From Pezicula radicicola (Eukaryota; Ascomycota; Leotiomycetes; Helotiales; Dermateaceae): a stretch of 64,000 nucleotides of DNA. The DNA is taken from positions 62,001 to 126,000 of the forward strand of contig PDUO01000038.1 in the NCBI GenBank assembly GCA_003008705.1, in the 5' to 3' direction. Shown here piece by piece: positions 46,712 to 57,491 of the stretch (its first letter is position 1; each line of letters starts with the position of its first letter). The notes under the pieces are model-generated. The model was not told the origin of the DNA and did no database searches. It saw only the letters and a list, made by a program, of their open reading frames with translations. Position numbers and translations under genes: made by a program.

Positions 46712-47634
46712 ATGGAAGGTATTGCGGATGTTGCCAGCGCTTGGCGGTCGCGCTCTCTAGATTCTGAAGAGCCAGCTATCCCGTCGCCCGACATCAGCTT
46801 TGCCAGTAGTACTCGGAATACTATACTGAAAACTGATCAAAGAAATTTCCTCCCAGAAGGGCAGCTTGATGCTGTTCCCTTTGACCAATTTCTATAGAAC
46901 CAAGACTCCTGGTACTCCCCTATTGCTAGCAACTACTCTCTCATTCAGGAGGGAAGCTGTGGAACTCTTGCCGAAACTTTGGACGATGACTGGTATTCTG
47001 ATTCCGGTACTGTTACTAGCCAGCTTCCGGTCGATGCTGGACAAATTTACAACTGGGATTTGTTTAACACCTCCAGCCACGCCTCCTGCTATGTCTCCAA
47101 CTCTATGTCGGCGCCAACGCCCGCGCTAACATCTAGAGTGCCTACTCCAATAACCTATGACCTATTAACTCCATGGAGCGCCTTATCCCCGCTTGTAATT
47201 GGCCTTAGGCAAGTATTCGCTGTCCTATAAAATATATTCATTATATTCTGATTCTAGAGGTAGATCTACCAAAGCTAGGCTCTATTACTGCTCCCATGGA
47301 TGCGGTGTTTCCACTTTACAGCGAGAAGGATCGCAAGCGCTATGAATTACAAGTGTACGACAAGCCGAAGACTAACGCGATGTTGTATCCGAAGTGGTAT
47401 ACGTGCTAGTGCTTCTACAAAACTCCGTGTAAAGATACCTTAAAGCGATACCTTTAAACTTGCAAGAAACCGAAAAGACAGAGCTATGTATACCAATGTG
47501 GCGGGCTATTTAACGCTAGTGACGATTTTACCCAGCATATATCAGGATGCAGCGCCAATGCACGAGGCCGGCTAAAAAAACGGTCTATGTCGATGGAGCT
47601 CCCTGCTGCAGGTGCTTCTGAGTTCAGTGGTTAA
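46712..47634 (+). pseudogene. Decayed gene with C2H2-like cysteine/histidine pattern
   Basis: The ATG at 46712 opens MEGIADVASAWRSRSLDSEE. The frame then meets TAG at 46895-46897 (likely former CAG) and continues as NQDSWYSPIASNYSLIQEG, LAETLDDDWYSDSGTV and MSAPTPALTSRVPTPITYD. A plausible intron lies at about 47217-47260 (GTATTC..TTCTAG). The second part reads VDLPKLGSITAPMDAVF and YELQVYDKPKTNAMLYP, then a zinc-finger-like pattern with stops at 47407-47409 and 47455-47457: YTC, CFYKTPCKDTLKRYL, TCKKPKR, YQCGGLFNASDDFTQHIS. The frame ends at TAA 47632-47634. The lesions are nearly all stop substitutions with the frame kept, as RIP would produce. It resembles a lost transcription-factor-like gene. 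Confidence 0.55.
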
Positions 47635-49135
47635 GCCTGTTGTAATATCTCGTATTTTTATTGATGAATGATTATGTATTACGATTTATAGGGTTCCTTT
47701 TTTACTGTACTCTCTCGTGGTTACTTACCGGGTTTTTTAAGGGAGGTTTTTTTCCCGGTATACTTATAGTAGGCAAGAGGTACTCTTTTACCGCTGTGAT
47801 ATAATATATATATGGAGAGGAAGCGAAAGTATACCTATATCCAGTGATTAGCTGTTAATAAAATACCCCCTCTGTGAGATAAATAACCCTCTCCGTATAA
47901 TATTTTCGTAAGAGAATAGGAGGGTATAAAAGCTCTCCCCCAAAGTAAGAAAAGTAATTGTTTCTGAAAGACGAAGTTAAATCTATCTCTGGATAGTGGC
48001 TATTATATATACCCGGAGACCTTAGCCCAAACTAGAGAGAAAAGTACGACAAATATCAGAGAATCCTACTTCTATGATCAGCTGTATACAAGAAAATGAG
48101 GTCAGACGTAGCTTCGGGAAGGAAATGGGCCTTATATTTCATTGGTTATAAATATTGGCTGTAACTACTACGCCGGGTTCACCGAGATACCTTTTATATC
48201 ACTATTTTAGGTAGTATAAAAATTAGCTATAAACTTAAGGACTTGGAAATAATTAGCTATAAATACTCGATATGATTTATTATTAGTATTGACTATAAAA
48301 AATACATAAAAATTTAATAGATACACCATTTATACTAAGCTCTTAAGTAGTATTAAAATTGGCCGTAAACTAAAAACTTGAAATTGATTGGCTATAAATA
48401 CTCGATATAATTCATTCTTAGTATTGGCTACAAGAAATATCCAGAAAACTTACTTAAATACCTGACTATTGGTCAGTGTAATTAGCCATAAAGTTGTCCG
48501 AGCCGTCGTTCGAGTCGTTTCCTACCTCTATCGAAAGCGTCTGATAGATCCTGTGATAAACACCATTATATTACTATATCATTCATTTATTGTCTAGGGT
48601 TCTCGGTAGCCTCCATAAGTAAGTATCATGTCCTTGACTCGTCCTAATCACCTTACTAGGTAAATTAATATAGGATATCTTCCCTAGTTTAACATTGAAA
48701 TAGTATATCTGAAAAGTAAATTATAGATTCTTGTACTATACTATAAAACTTCCCCTATGTAGAGAAAGAACAATATTAAAGAGCTTTAAACATAGGGGAT
48801 AAATCTCAAACTACTAGGTAGTCGTCAGAAACTTTTAAATATAGTATGTTTAGATTCCGAGGTAAGGAATATACAGCCATCTCTCTTAGATGCTAGAACT
48901 AATAGCTAAAGTATCTAAGGTTAATTCAAGACTTTCGACTTAGGAAAATAGCCCGTTATATCGAAGATACTCTATATAGATATACCACTTAGTTCAACCT
49001 AGTAAAATTCAAAAAGGGGGGAGTTCCACCAAGAAGCTATAAATATATAGGAGTTCTAGATAGGTTGAAAAACTTCAAAAATACCTTGTTTCTTAGCTGG
49101 ATTAGTATATACCATATTGTTACTTTGATGTATAG
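47635..49135. other. AT-rich repeat DNA
   Basis: Very AT-rich, with repeated phrases such as TTGGCTATAAATACTCGATATAAT at about 48250-48275 and 48380-48420 (AATTRGCTATAAATACTC repeated). Probably a mutated retroelement or tandem repeat. No readable protein was identified. Confidence 0.4.
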
Positions 49136-49710
49136 ATGTCTGATAATCGTTATAGACAAGCTTTCGATGAATTGCAACCACAAAGGGATGAATGTACAAC
49201 ATTATTGCTACAGCGACTTTATAGTCGTAGGCAGTTCTGGCAAAAGACTAAAGCTATGTCACTTGAAATACCCTACGAAAACTTTATTAGGTCTATTTTA
49301 GGAGGTTAATTTCAACTCCAATTTTTGTAGTATCAAGAGGATCACTTAGATATCTACGTTGTTAGAGATTTTTATGGTCTTTTATTTGAGGCTCAAGCTT
49401 TCTCGCTATCTAGTATTTCAGTAAAGCTACTATAAGTAAGGAAAAGGAGGATAAAGAGGCTAGTCCAGTCTAAGAATTTTATCTATAAAATTGAATAGGT
49501 AGGGAAGAGGTTTTTTATAACTATTGTTGAACAAAGCAATATAGAATAGAAGAATCTCAATCATAAGGTTGATCACTATATTCCGGATTAGATGATCCAC
49601 GACTATTGGATAGAGTATTTCCCTAAGTTATCAGAAATTAGATACCAGAGAGAGAGCTTCTCAAGTGATTATATAACTAAAGTAGGAGTCCATTTTTTTA
49701 AGTTATATAG
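49136..49710 (+). pseudogene. RIP-like mutated coding relic, unknown family
   Basis: One frame from ATG 49136 stays coherent for about 190 codons: MSDNRYRQAFDELQPQRDE, LYSRRQFWQKTKAMSLEIP, YENFIRSILGG, stop, FQLQFL, stop, YQEDHLDIYVVRDFYGLL. After more stops come RFFITIVEQSNIE, LNHKVDHYIPD, HDYWIEYFPKLSEIRYQ and ESFSSDYITKVGVHFF. The first three interruptions are TAA 49307-49309, TAG 49328-49330 and TAA 49433-49435, all compatible with former Gln codons; later TAGs lie at about 49490, 49550 and 49590. A serine/leucine-rich piece follows at about 49750-49810. No domain was recognised. Confidence 0.5.
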
Positions 49711-52700
49711 AGTAGGATTTAATACTAATAATTACAGGATATGAATTCGGTCGTCTCTTCTCGGCCACTAAGTAGTCTTAGCTCACTATCTAGCCTCTCT
49801 AGCTACTTGAGCTATACTAAAGTTACTTCTAGAGGGCTAGAATATAACAAAGTTTCCAAGACGCCGAAGGGAATCAAATAACGTAAAAGACGCTAGTATA
49901 AATAGGAACAAAAAGATACTTAACTTACCCCAAAGAAATAGCCATAATTTATCACATCGAGAGTACAATAGGGTAGCTTATCGGTAGTATAAAAAGAGCA
50001 AAATATCTGTTGGGGAGTCTGTTTTATACTCTATATTTAGAGCCGCAATCAGAAAATCGATCCACACTGACCCAAGATCCCTAGCTAGATGCTTAATAGT
50101 GGAGTGTACAAAATCTCTTCAAGAGATAGGGTATACTGAATCTCCGTAGCCTATTGATGGACTAGTTTACTAGTCCACTAAACTTGGCAACGTTCCATAC
50201 ATCCATTGAGGTTGTAAAGGGGTGCGACTAAAGTTCCTCAATGGGTCTACTATCCTCTTGCCTATGCCCTTAGTCTCAATGAGTAGAAAGAATCTCGGCT
50301 TAGTATGGCATCTGTATTTATTCAAAACCTGGACTTTCGATGTGATTGCTCCGTAAAAGAAGTGTGTCATTGTGTATTGAGTCACTTAGTATCCGGCGAG
50401 AGACTGGTACTGCCTCCTGAAGCTCGACCGAGACCATGACCCTGAAGTGTTTTTCAACTGTCTCGGGCACATGAAGAGTTTCAATCATACTACTTCTATT
50501 TCTTTATTAGACTAGGCGAAGTTCTTGGATAGCTTAACGAGAACCAGCATTGCAAAAGTACTAATAAAGCAACTCATATTAGCAAATTAACGCTAAGGAA
50601 TTATCGTCTGTTCATATAGGCCAAGCATGGCACCAACTTCTAGGGGAGCAAAAAAAGACCTCGGAAAATAGTGCATAGGTTACAACTTGACTTAGCGCAT
50701 AGCAGCTGATCAAGGGTCTAAATTTATCCAGGCTTGCATGTTGCACGGAAAAACTCTGCATTTTCTATCGTCAAAAGGTATCCTGTAAGTATAATAGGAA
50801 TACGGAAAGGAAGCTACTAGAATCAGCGTGGTCACCATACGCTACCTTCAATATCCGTAGCACAGACTGAACACCATCAAGGATTTTGACTCGAGCCCAG
50901 AATCCCTGCACATATCGGGAATGGATGTCAATCCAAACAATACTAGCAATGAGCCAACGTAATAAATTGCCAGCTGCAGATCAAACCACAGACGACAAGG
51001 AGAAAGATTGACCAGGAGACTCAACAATTAAAGCAAAGGTTTTCTGCTTCATCGATTCACCATCTCTAATAAGACCGAGGGTGAGAGCTTTGAGGCAATG
51101 GACTGTTCACCGCAAGTAACAGCTATTTATTCAACCGCTGCCAATCATTTCGGCGGCACACTATTTCTCATAGGATACAAGTCGAATCAGCACAACTTCA
51201 ACATTTAGCCTAGAGTACAATAAGGTCGCCACTACCGTTCAGCATAATATCATGTTTAGCACCAAAAACATGCCTTCTATCGCTCACCAGCTCTTATTTC
51301 CCTAATACTCTTAACGTCTTCACACTAGTTAAGCGAGCGAAGTCTCATCAAGCGAACAGTTGTCCATCGAGTCAACAACTTACTTGTTCCAAGTGTTGTC
51401 CCTGGAGAAGACACAAAAAGATGCTTCAAGTTATACAATAAGCTGTGAAGCAATGCCGCTAAACTATATTTCATAAGGGCCACCGTGTTTTCATCAACTC
51501 CGATATCAGGACTTTTATCACTAGATCAAATCAACGACTTATCCACCATTATTACCACTCTTGATGACGCATTCCTAACGTTGACACACCTTTCATGCAG
51601 CAGACTCGCCCATTTGAGAAAAGTCTACAGACAAGCTGAGAGCCAATGCAGGGGTAATGATAGACGCATCCAGCAGCTGAAAAGCAAGTTTTATTATAAA
51701 AGCCTAAGCCTTCGCGAGTCGAGGAAGGGGATTCTGTTGAAAAGTATCCCTTATGGTCGAACCAATTTCTGACACTATCTTGATTGAGGAACTACTTGCT
51801 ACGCAGATTTCCCTGAAGCCAAAATATTAAATACCTTAAGAAGATTCACAGAGGTACCAAACAATGGGGTAGAATTTTTGATACAGCTTTGAGCCTACAT
51901 ACTTATGTTCATCAGCTGGTGCATGAACTTCTAATATGGAGTGAATATGGTAGAGGTTGACAAGTCGACGCCATTCTATACAACGGGATATCTCAATACC
52001 AACTTGTGAGCCCTTGGCATCCAGGCAAATGGCGAATAGAGATTTTAGCTCAACAGTCAGTGACGAATTCTCATGACTCGTTCACCTTGCAGAACTAGAG
52101 GCAGAGCTGTTGGCAGTTGTTGATACGATTACCTAACCATAACGTTACTGACTGTCGAATCCCTTTCGCTGCCTAAGCAGATGTTTAGCATCATTCACTC
52201 TTCATAGTGCGAACGAGTCTCGCGATATGACGTCGTCTATACTTCGTTCGACAGCCAGCTTGGCACAGTCAGTATAATCAATAGTCCCAACAGCTGTCAA
52301 GTTTGTGATACGGCTGAACTATTCTTTGTGACGTCTCGGTGGATATATTTGAGGTTGTTAAAGGCTTAGACTATATTACATTGCAATATACTTATATTTT
52401 TTCTTTAGTTTATCCTGCACAGTGTACACCCTACGCTGTAATTCGTCCTCCCATCTGTTAGATGCATCAGAAAAGAGCATTTTGAGACATGACTTGATCA
52501 TTAGCTTCGTCGCTTACGAGCACAATGATTTCTTTCACGTCGACCCAATGCTTATGAAAAAAGAAACGCTCAGCTTTTTAAAACTCTACATCAGTGCATT
52601 TCGTGAATATAAATACATTTTAGAATGTTAAAAACTATTCAATTATTACCTGAATCTAGTACAATTATAGTACACGAAGCGTAGAACGTTATAGTACATA

Positions 52701-52975
52701 GCCGCTAAATTCTGCAGCCTGACTTTATACTTGTATCGGTTTGGTAGTTTCCATACCTAAATGTCTGATCCTAGAGTCTTTTTACTCGTTCTTTTGGAGC
52801 AAGTAGAACAGCTCATGGAAAAGTTGGCGGAATATCGCTTACAGTATAAGTAAAATAGAAAGTGCATATTCAAAATCTTTAGTTCTATTTCTTCCCGAGG
52901 TACTACAAACAGAAAATATCTCAACAGCAGAAAATCTCAACCTCCAAGAATCCAGTCGCTATTGGCGAATATCGC
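49711..52975. other. Gene-poor degenerate DNA
   Basis: 3.3 kb without a supported gene. The 95-residue plus frame at 51485-51772 (TTLDDAFLTLTHLSCSRL, then a basic stretch) starts at a GTG/ATG-poor position and has no partner exons, so it is not called. A further small frame lies at 52422-52631. The left part (50000-50400) still looks like mutated coding sequence. Confidence 0.4.
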
Positions 52976-54761
52976 TTATTTAATAGGCGCATCTTTCTCA
53001 AAGTACTCGCCAAGCATCTTCTCATACCTCCCATACTGAAGTTTCCTCAAATTCGCCGTATACTACCCCAAAAAAGTTAGCAATCTTTCCCCTTCACAAA
53101 AACAAAAAGCCGCCCTCCTACTCCCACTATTCTTACCCAAACCCTCGAACACAACATAAACTTTAAAACTACAAAAAAAAAAAATAACTAACCTCAGCAA
53201 CATTCAAAGCCTGATACTTAGCCGGATTGCTCTCCGAAGTACAACACTCCAAAACCTCAACATAAGCATCTAAATCAAACGCAAAGAAAAAAGGCATAGA
53301 ATATCTTTCCTTTCCAGTAACATTCCTAACTCTATGTACCGTAGAGATAAATCTCTCATTACTGATTCTTTGGAGGAAATCGCCTACGTTGACGACGAAG
53401 GTTCCGGGGACTGGTGTTGCTGGTATCCACTTTCATAGAGCGTAAATTAGTATTGTACAGTATTGTTTCTTAAAAGAGGGAGAGGAGAGGAAAGGAAGAG
53501 TGAAAAGTTATGAGCGGGGAGTGGACTTACAATACCATTCTTATTCAAAACCTCCAACCCCCCAACATTATCCTGATTCAAAATAGTAAAACACTCAAAA
53601 TCAGTATGAGCACCAATACCAACCTCATCAAGATTATCCGGCTCCTGAGTCGGATATTTAATAATCTTGATACTATTAAACGGAGCGCGGACCATATTGT
53701 CGAAATAAGTTTCTGGGACTCCGAGTCCTAAGGCGAAGGTTCGCATTAGTGCTCGGGCTAGGGTTAGGAGCTGTGATTGATATTCCAATAGGGTTTTCTT
53801 GAAGATGGGAGAGGAGGTTGGCCATTGGTTTGTGAAGAGTTTGGAGCGGTATTCGGGGGTTAGGACCGGGTGAGTTGGATCGACTGAGGGGTCGTAGCTG
53901 TAGAGAAAGGATTCTTTTTTATCTGGTTTGTTGGGGGGGTTGGTTAGTTATTAACTCAGGTGTATCTTTGATGTGTTAGAAGTGGGTAAATGTGGAGAGT
54001 TACTTACCACCCTTCCTCAAACTTTCATCTAACCTCGCTCCATAAATACCTTCGTATCCTCGAAGTCCTTCATTTCTAAACCAAAACCACTCACTCAGTA
54101 TTCCCTACCCATCAGGTAACTTTGAAGTGAAGAGATGGAAACCAGAACTTGCACTTACTTATAAATACCCACACTTTCTTTCTCCTCCATATCCCGATCA
54201 AAAAACCATTTACTCTGCTCATAAACCCGTTCAATCAATCCCTCATCAACACCATGATTCTTAATCAACATGAACCTAGCATAAGAAACATAAGTTGGTC
54301 AATCATCACTTAACACCTTTGACCAATTTAAGAAACAAAACAGTACAAAGAAAAGAAAAACCACCATAACTCAAATAATCCAGCTCACGAAACCCCCCTT
54401 CTCCCTAAAATTAAGACCGAAAAAAAGCAAAAAAAAAGGAAAGAAAAGAAAAAGCACAAACATACCCAACATCCCTACAAACCCTCCCAACCCGATCAGC
54501 AACCTCCCTCCTAACACCCTCATCCCCACTAAAGATCCCCCCAACATCAACAACCGGAATCTCATCAAAAGTCTCATGGTGATAACCCTGGGAATCAGGT
54601 GTTAGTACCGGACGACGATGTCCATATTTACCATTATAGTAATAATATTCGTATTTTTGATTTGGGGTTTCTTCTGTTTGGGTTGTGGTTTTTGTTCCGG
54701 TTGATGTTTTGGTCGTTAGGGGCTGAGAGATGGTTTCGGGTTCGGTTGCTGAGGGAGCCAT
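52976..54761 (-). CDS. 2-oxoglutarate/Fe(II)-dependent dioxygenase (isopenicillin-N-synthase-like)
   Basis: Multi-exon gene from ATG 54761 to TAA 52976-52978. Residues 1-60 are a Thr/Glu-rich, low-complexity leader. The N-terminal DIOX_N-type part reads FDEIPVVDVGGIFSGDEG and VADRVGRVCRDVG, then IKNHGVDEGLIERVYEQ, EEKESVGIYK and NEGLRGYEGIYGARLDES. The catalytic part is VGIGAHTDFECFTILNQD (Fe ligands His and Asp), GGLEVLNKNGI, FVVNVGDFLQRISN and STVHRVRNVTGKERYSMPFF, with the second His and the Arg that binds 2-oxoglutarate. The C-terminus is YGRYEKMLGEYFEKDAPIK. All cofactor residues are present. The substrate is unknown; fungal members act in secondary metabolism or base/ethylene-type oxidation. 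The exons are separated by short introns with A/T-rich simple sequence. Confidence 0.9.
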
Positions 54762-55945
54762 AGCTAGTGATGATGTTGATGGTTGTGTGTTGAGGTTGGA
54801 GGTGATGGATTCGAAGTGAAGTATTATCTTTCTAGATAGTGATTTAGAAGTTTAGAAGTCTAAGTTGGAGCTTAAGATGCTTCTTCTTCGGATAATTGAA
54901 CTAAGTAAAGGTCTAAGGGAAATCCACACCATTTATCACTATCTCTATCAATATCAGTATCAATAACACAGATAAACCCACTTCGGGACTCCCGCCTCAG
55001 TAGTACCAAACATTACAAGTTACCATACCACAGGCCGACAAGTTGGCCATCAACTAAAAAAAAAACAGCACTATATAAAAGTGATGATAACGGCGAGAGT
55101 TTTAATTCGATAAGCCTCTCATTTATCAACGGCCAAAACCGAAAGGCCAAAATGGGGTGGTCCAGGAATGGGGGGCCGGGGTATGACACGTGATGTAGAG
55201 AAATGAGATTCTGAACATGGAATGAGTACCTAGCTAAGCAATTAATGAAGAGACGAATATGCGATGAATTTCGTATAGAAGTTTGGCTTGGTTTCTAATG
55301 GGGAAATCTTGTGTACTTGGATGCGTATAGGGGTTTTAAAAGGTATATCTATCTCGCTTAGAATAGGGGGGTGAAAGTAATGGGTCAGGGAAGGAAGAAG
55401 TGTGCACGTGCTTAATTACTAGATGCGGAAACTCTGGGAGTTGGAAGTAAATTATATATCTATAGCGTAGGTAGAGTCTAAACGTCTTAGTGTATGATTG
55501 TAGTAAGACTAGTTATACCACTGACGTCACAGTCACGTGATTATATATGAGGACTTTTACAAAGTATATCAAACCTGCCACTTGGGAGTGTAGTGGTTTA
55601 ATTAAGTGTAGATGAATAGCCTAGCGGCTTCTGGTAATGTAGATAGCTGGTAAGCACAGTGGTGAATACTATTTCGCTACTTACTATACAATCTACATTT
55701 TTAAACTGATAGGTAAATTCGAACCACCAAAACAATAGTACAGTCAGGCCGAGGTATCCTAAGACTTTGGATAAAAGACATAGTGCTTGGCCGTTTCTAC
55801 ATTCTATAATAGAAAAGTCTACTAAGCACTAAACAAGAAAGGGCAAAAATAGAAGTGATGTTCTAATGATTCATATACACGTCCCCGCGGCCACCTCGCT
55901 TCTACCTATGCGCTAGCTGTCATGTACGCCACCCTCCCATCTATC
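54762..55945. promoter_or_regulatory. Upstream region of the dioxygenase gene with clustered CACGTG and CRE-type sites
   Basis: CACGTG palindromes stand at 55187-55192, 55405-55410 and 55534-55539 (the last within TCACGTGA). A perfect TGACGTCA lies at 55522-55529. Such sites are bound by bHLH/bZIP factors in fungi. Their distance from the dioxygenase start is 430-780 bp, which is far, and binding is inferred only. The rest is AT-rich without a gene. Confidence 0.5.
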
Positions 55946-57191
55946 TTATATACCCAACCAAGTCTTGCCCCTCTCATAAGCATAGAAGCTCACTGCCGCC
56001 AGAGGTAGTATCTTCACATATCCAATACTTAAACCGATCCAAAAGCCCCTCCATCCTCTCTCTCTCCATATCAGCCTTGCTGTCTCCCCAACATGCAATC
56101 GATGCCCATCTCCCACAGCACCTCCAACTTGCATTCTTCTCCTTATCACTTCTAATGGATATGATGAAGTCTGAGAAACCAAGCCTGCCAATCCACCGGC
56201 TGCTAGCTCGGCCCATGCGCGGAGTGGAGGTGCTTTTTCGGGAGGTGAGTTTTTAGGTTTGGGAAGGGTCGTGTATTTAGAAACGGAGTGGTGGCGCAGG
56301 ATATCACCGGCGGTATCGTGTGTAAGGAACGATATTCCAGCATAAGGTAACATACCCATAATCGTAGCCGAAAATCCACGGTAGAAATTTCCTATCCCGG
56401 ATTTCGGGGTAATGGCTTGTACAGCAGAAGCTGCAGAATCAATAATGGCAACTGGATTTGAGCCACTAAATTTAGGCGCTTGGACAGGCGGTGGGCGTTC
56501 GTTGTATATCTGTTTGCAAATACCTGATAAGGATGATCTACTATCACGCTTGGTTTCGAATGCGAGTCGCACACGGATTACTTCGAGTGGGTATGTGAAG
56601 AAGACAGACGTGACACCTGCCAAGGATCCGCTGACCAACCTTCGCCAGTGTGTCTCTTGTTGTTTGCTAGGAATGATGACTGCTCTGATCTGTTCGTATG
56701 CGAGGAACTTGATCGCGGCGTAGGGAAAGATTCGTAGCAGAGTTGCCGAATGACCTCGAAAGAGGCCCCTGGTCCCGTCTTCTTTGTAGATGTCTTTCAT
56801 GGCTGCACCGACTCCGAACCATGACCCCGTATATTTGGTGAACTGGGGATTCCGCGCTTGGAAGAGGATCTTTACTCGGTCAAGTGGCGCAACTACACTC
56901 TTTGCCTACATGGTGATACGTCAGCGATGAATATCTGAAGCGTAGATGTCCTCTGCATACTGCGCATCCAGCCAATCCTCCTGCAACGCCCGAGCGCCAG
57001 ATGTAATCAAAGCTCTGCTTCTGCAACCTCGCCCTGGGTGCCACTGCCTGGTCATCGTCGTCGGTTGGGCACAAAGCAGGCGTCTTGGTCACTATGCCTC
57101 CATCTTCCGAATCCCGATTCATCTCTCGTGATTTGTCCAGTTTGCCCTTGAGCTGCTTCGGAGACGCATGGTCTAAGAAGGCTGGTGGCAT
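55946..57191 (-). CDS. LEU5: Mitochondrial carrier, LEU5/SLC25A16 type (coenzyme A transport)
   Basis: Two exons, 56961-57191 and 55946-56905, joined in phase 0 across a 55-bp intron (GTATGC..GTAG), 396 residues. The N-terminal 50 residues are polar. The three tandem carrier repeats each carry the P-x-[DE]-x-x-[RK] signature: AKSVVAPLDRVKILFQ (the first, completed by the splice), FFTYPLEVIRVRL and SSYPLEVIRRRMQVGG. Other landmarks are GLFRGHSATLLRIFPYAAIKF, FYRGFSATIMGMLPYAGISF and GFWIGLSIGYVKILPLAAVSF. The family imports coenzyme A or a precursor across the inner mitochondrial membrane. Insertions between repeats 2 and 3 (PPPVQAPKFSGSN, LPKPKNSPPEKAPPL) are longer than in yeast. Its start lies 300 bp from the divergent METTL4-like gene. 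Confidence 0.9.
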
Positions 57192-57491
57192 TCCTCGCCG
57201 CCCGCCCTACAGGCTCCTTTGTTATCTTCTGGGAGAAACGAATCTGGTCATCCCGCAGCGCGAGGATATACTCGGGGGCGAGAGTAGTGAGGTGCGCACA
57301 ACTGGGGTGGGTAGTGACGGTGTGGGGAAGATGGTTGAGATTATTGATGTGGAGGAGAGACTTTGTTTGTAATGCCGAGGACGTCATTAGCTTGTCCGTT
57401 CTCGGCTTAAGACCCTGCACTTTTTTGGGCCGAGGGTCAGCGATGCTCCCTTCCCCAACAAAGAAAAGAACATACCTAAGAACATCCCACC
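57192..57491. promoter_or_regulatory. Compact divergent promoter
   Basis: 300 bp between the start codons of the carrier (minus) and the MT-A70 gene (plus). Open frames crossing it on both strands are shadows of the flanking genes. Confidence 0.5.

Noticed and set aside
51485..51772. Plus-strand 95-residue frame in the gene-poor block
   Set aside because: Starts without a good context, has no family resemblance and no partner exon; could be a relic but cannot be supported.
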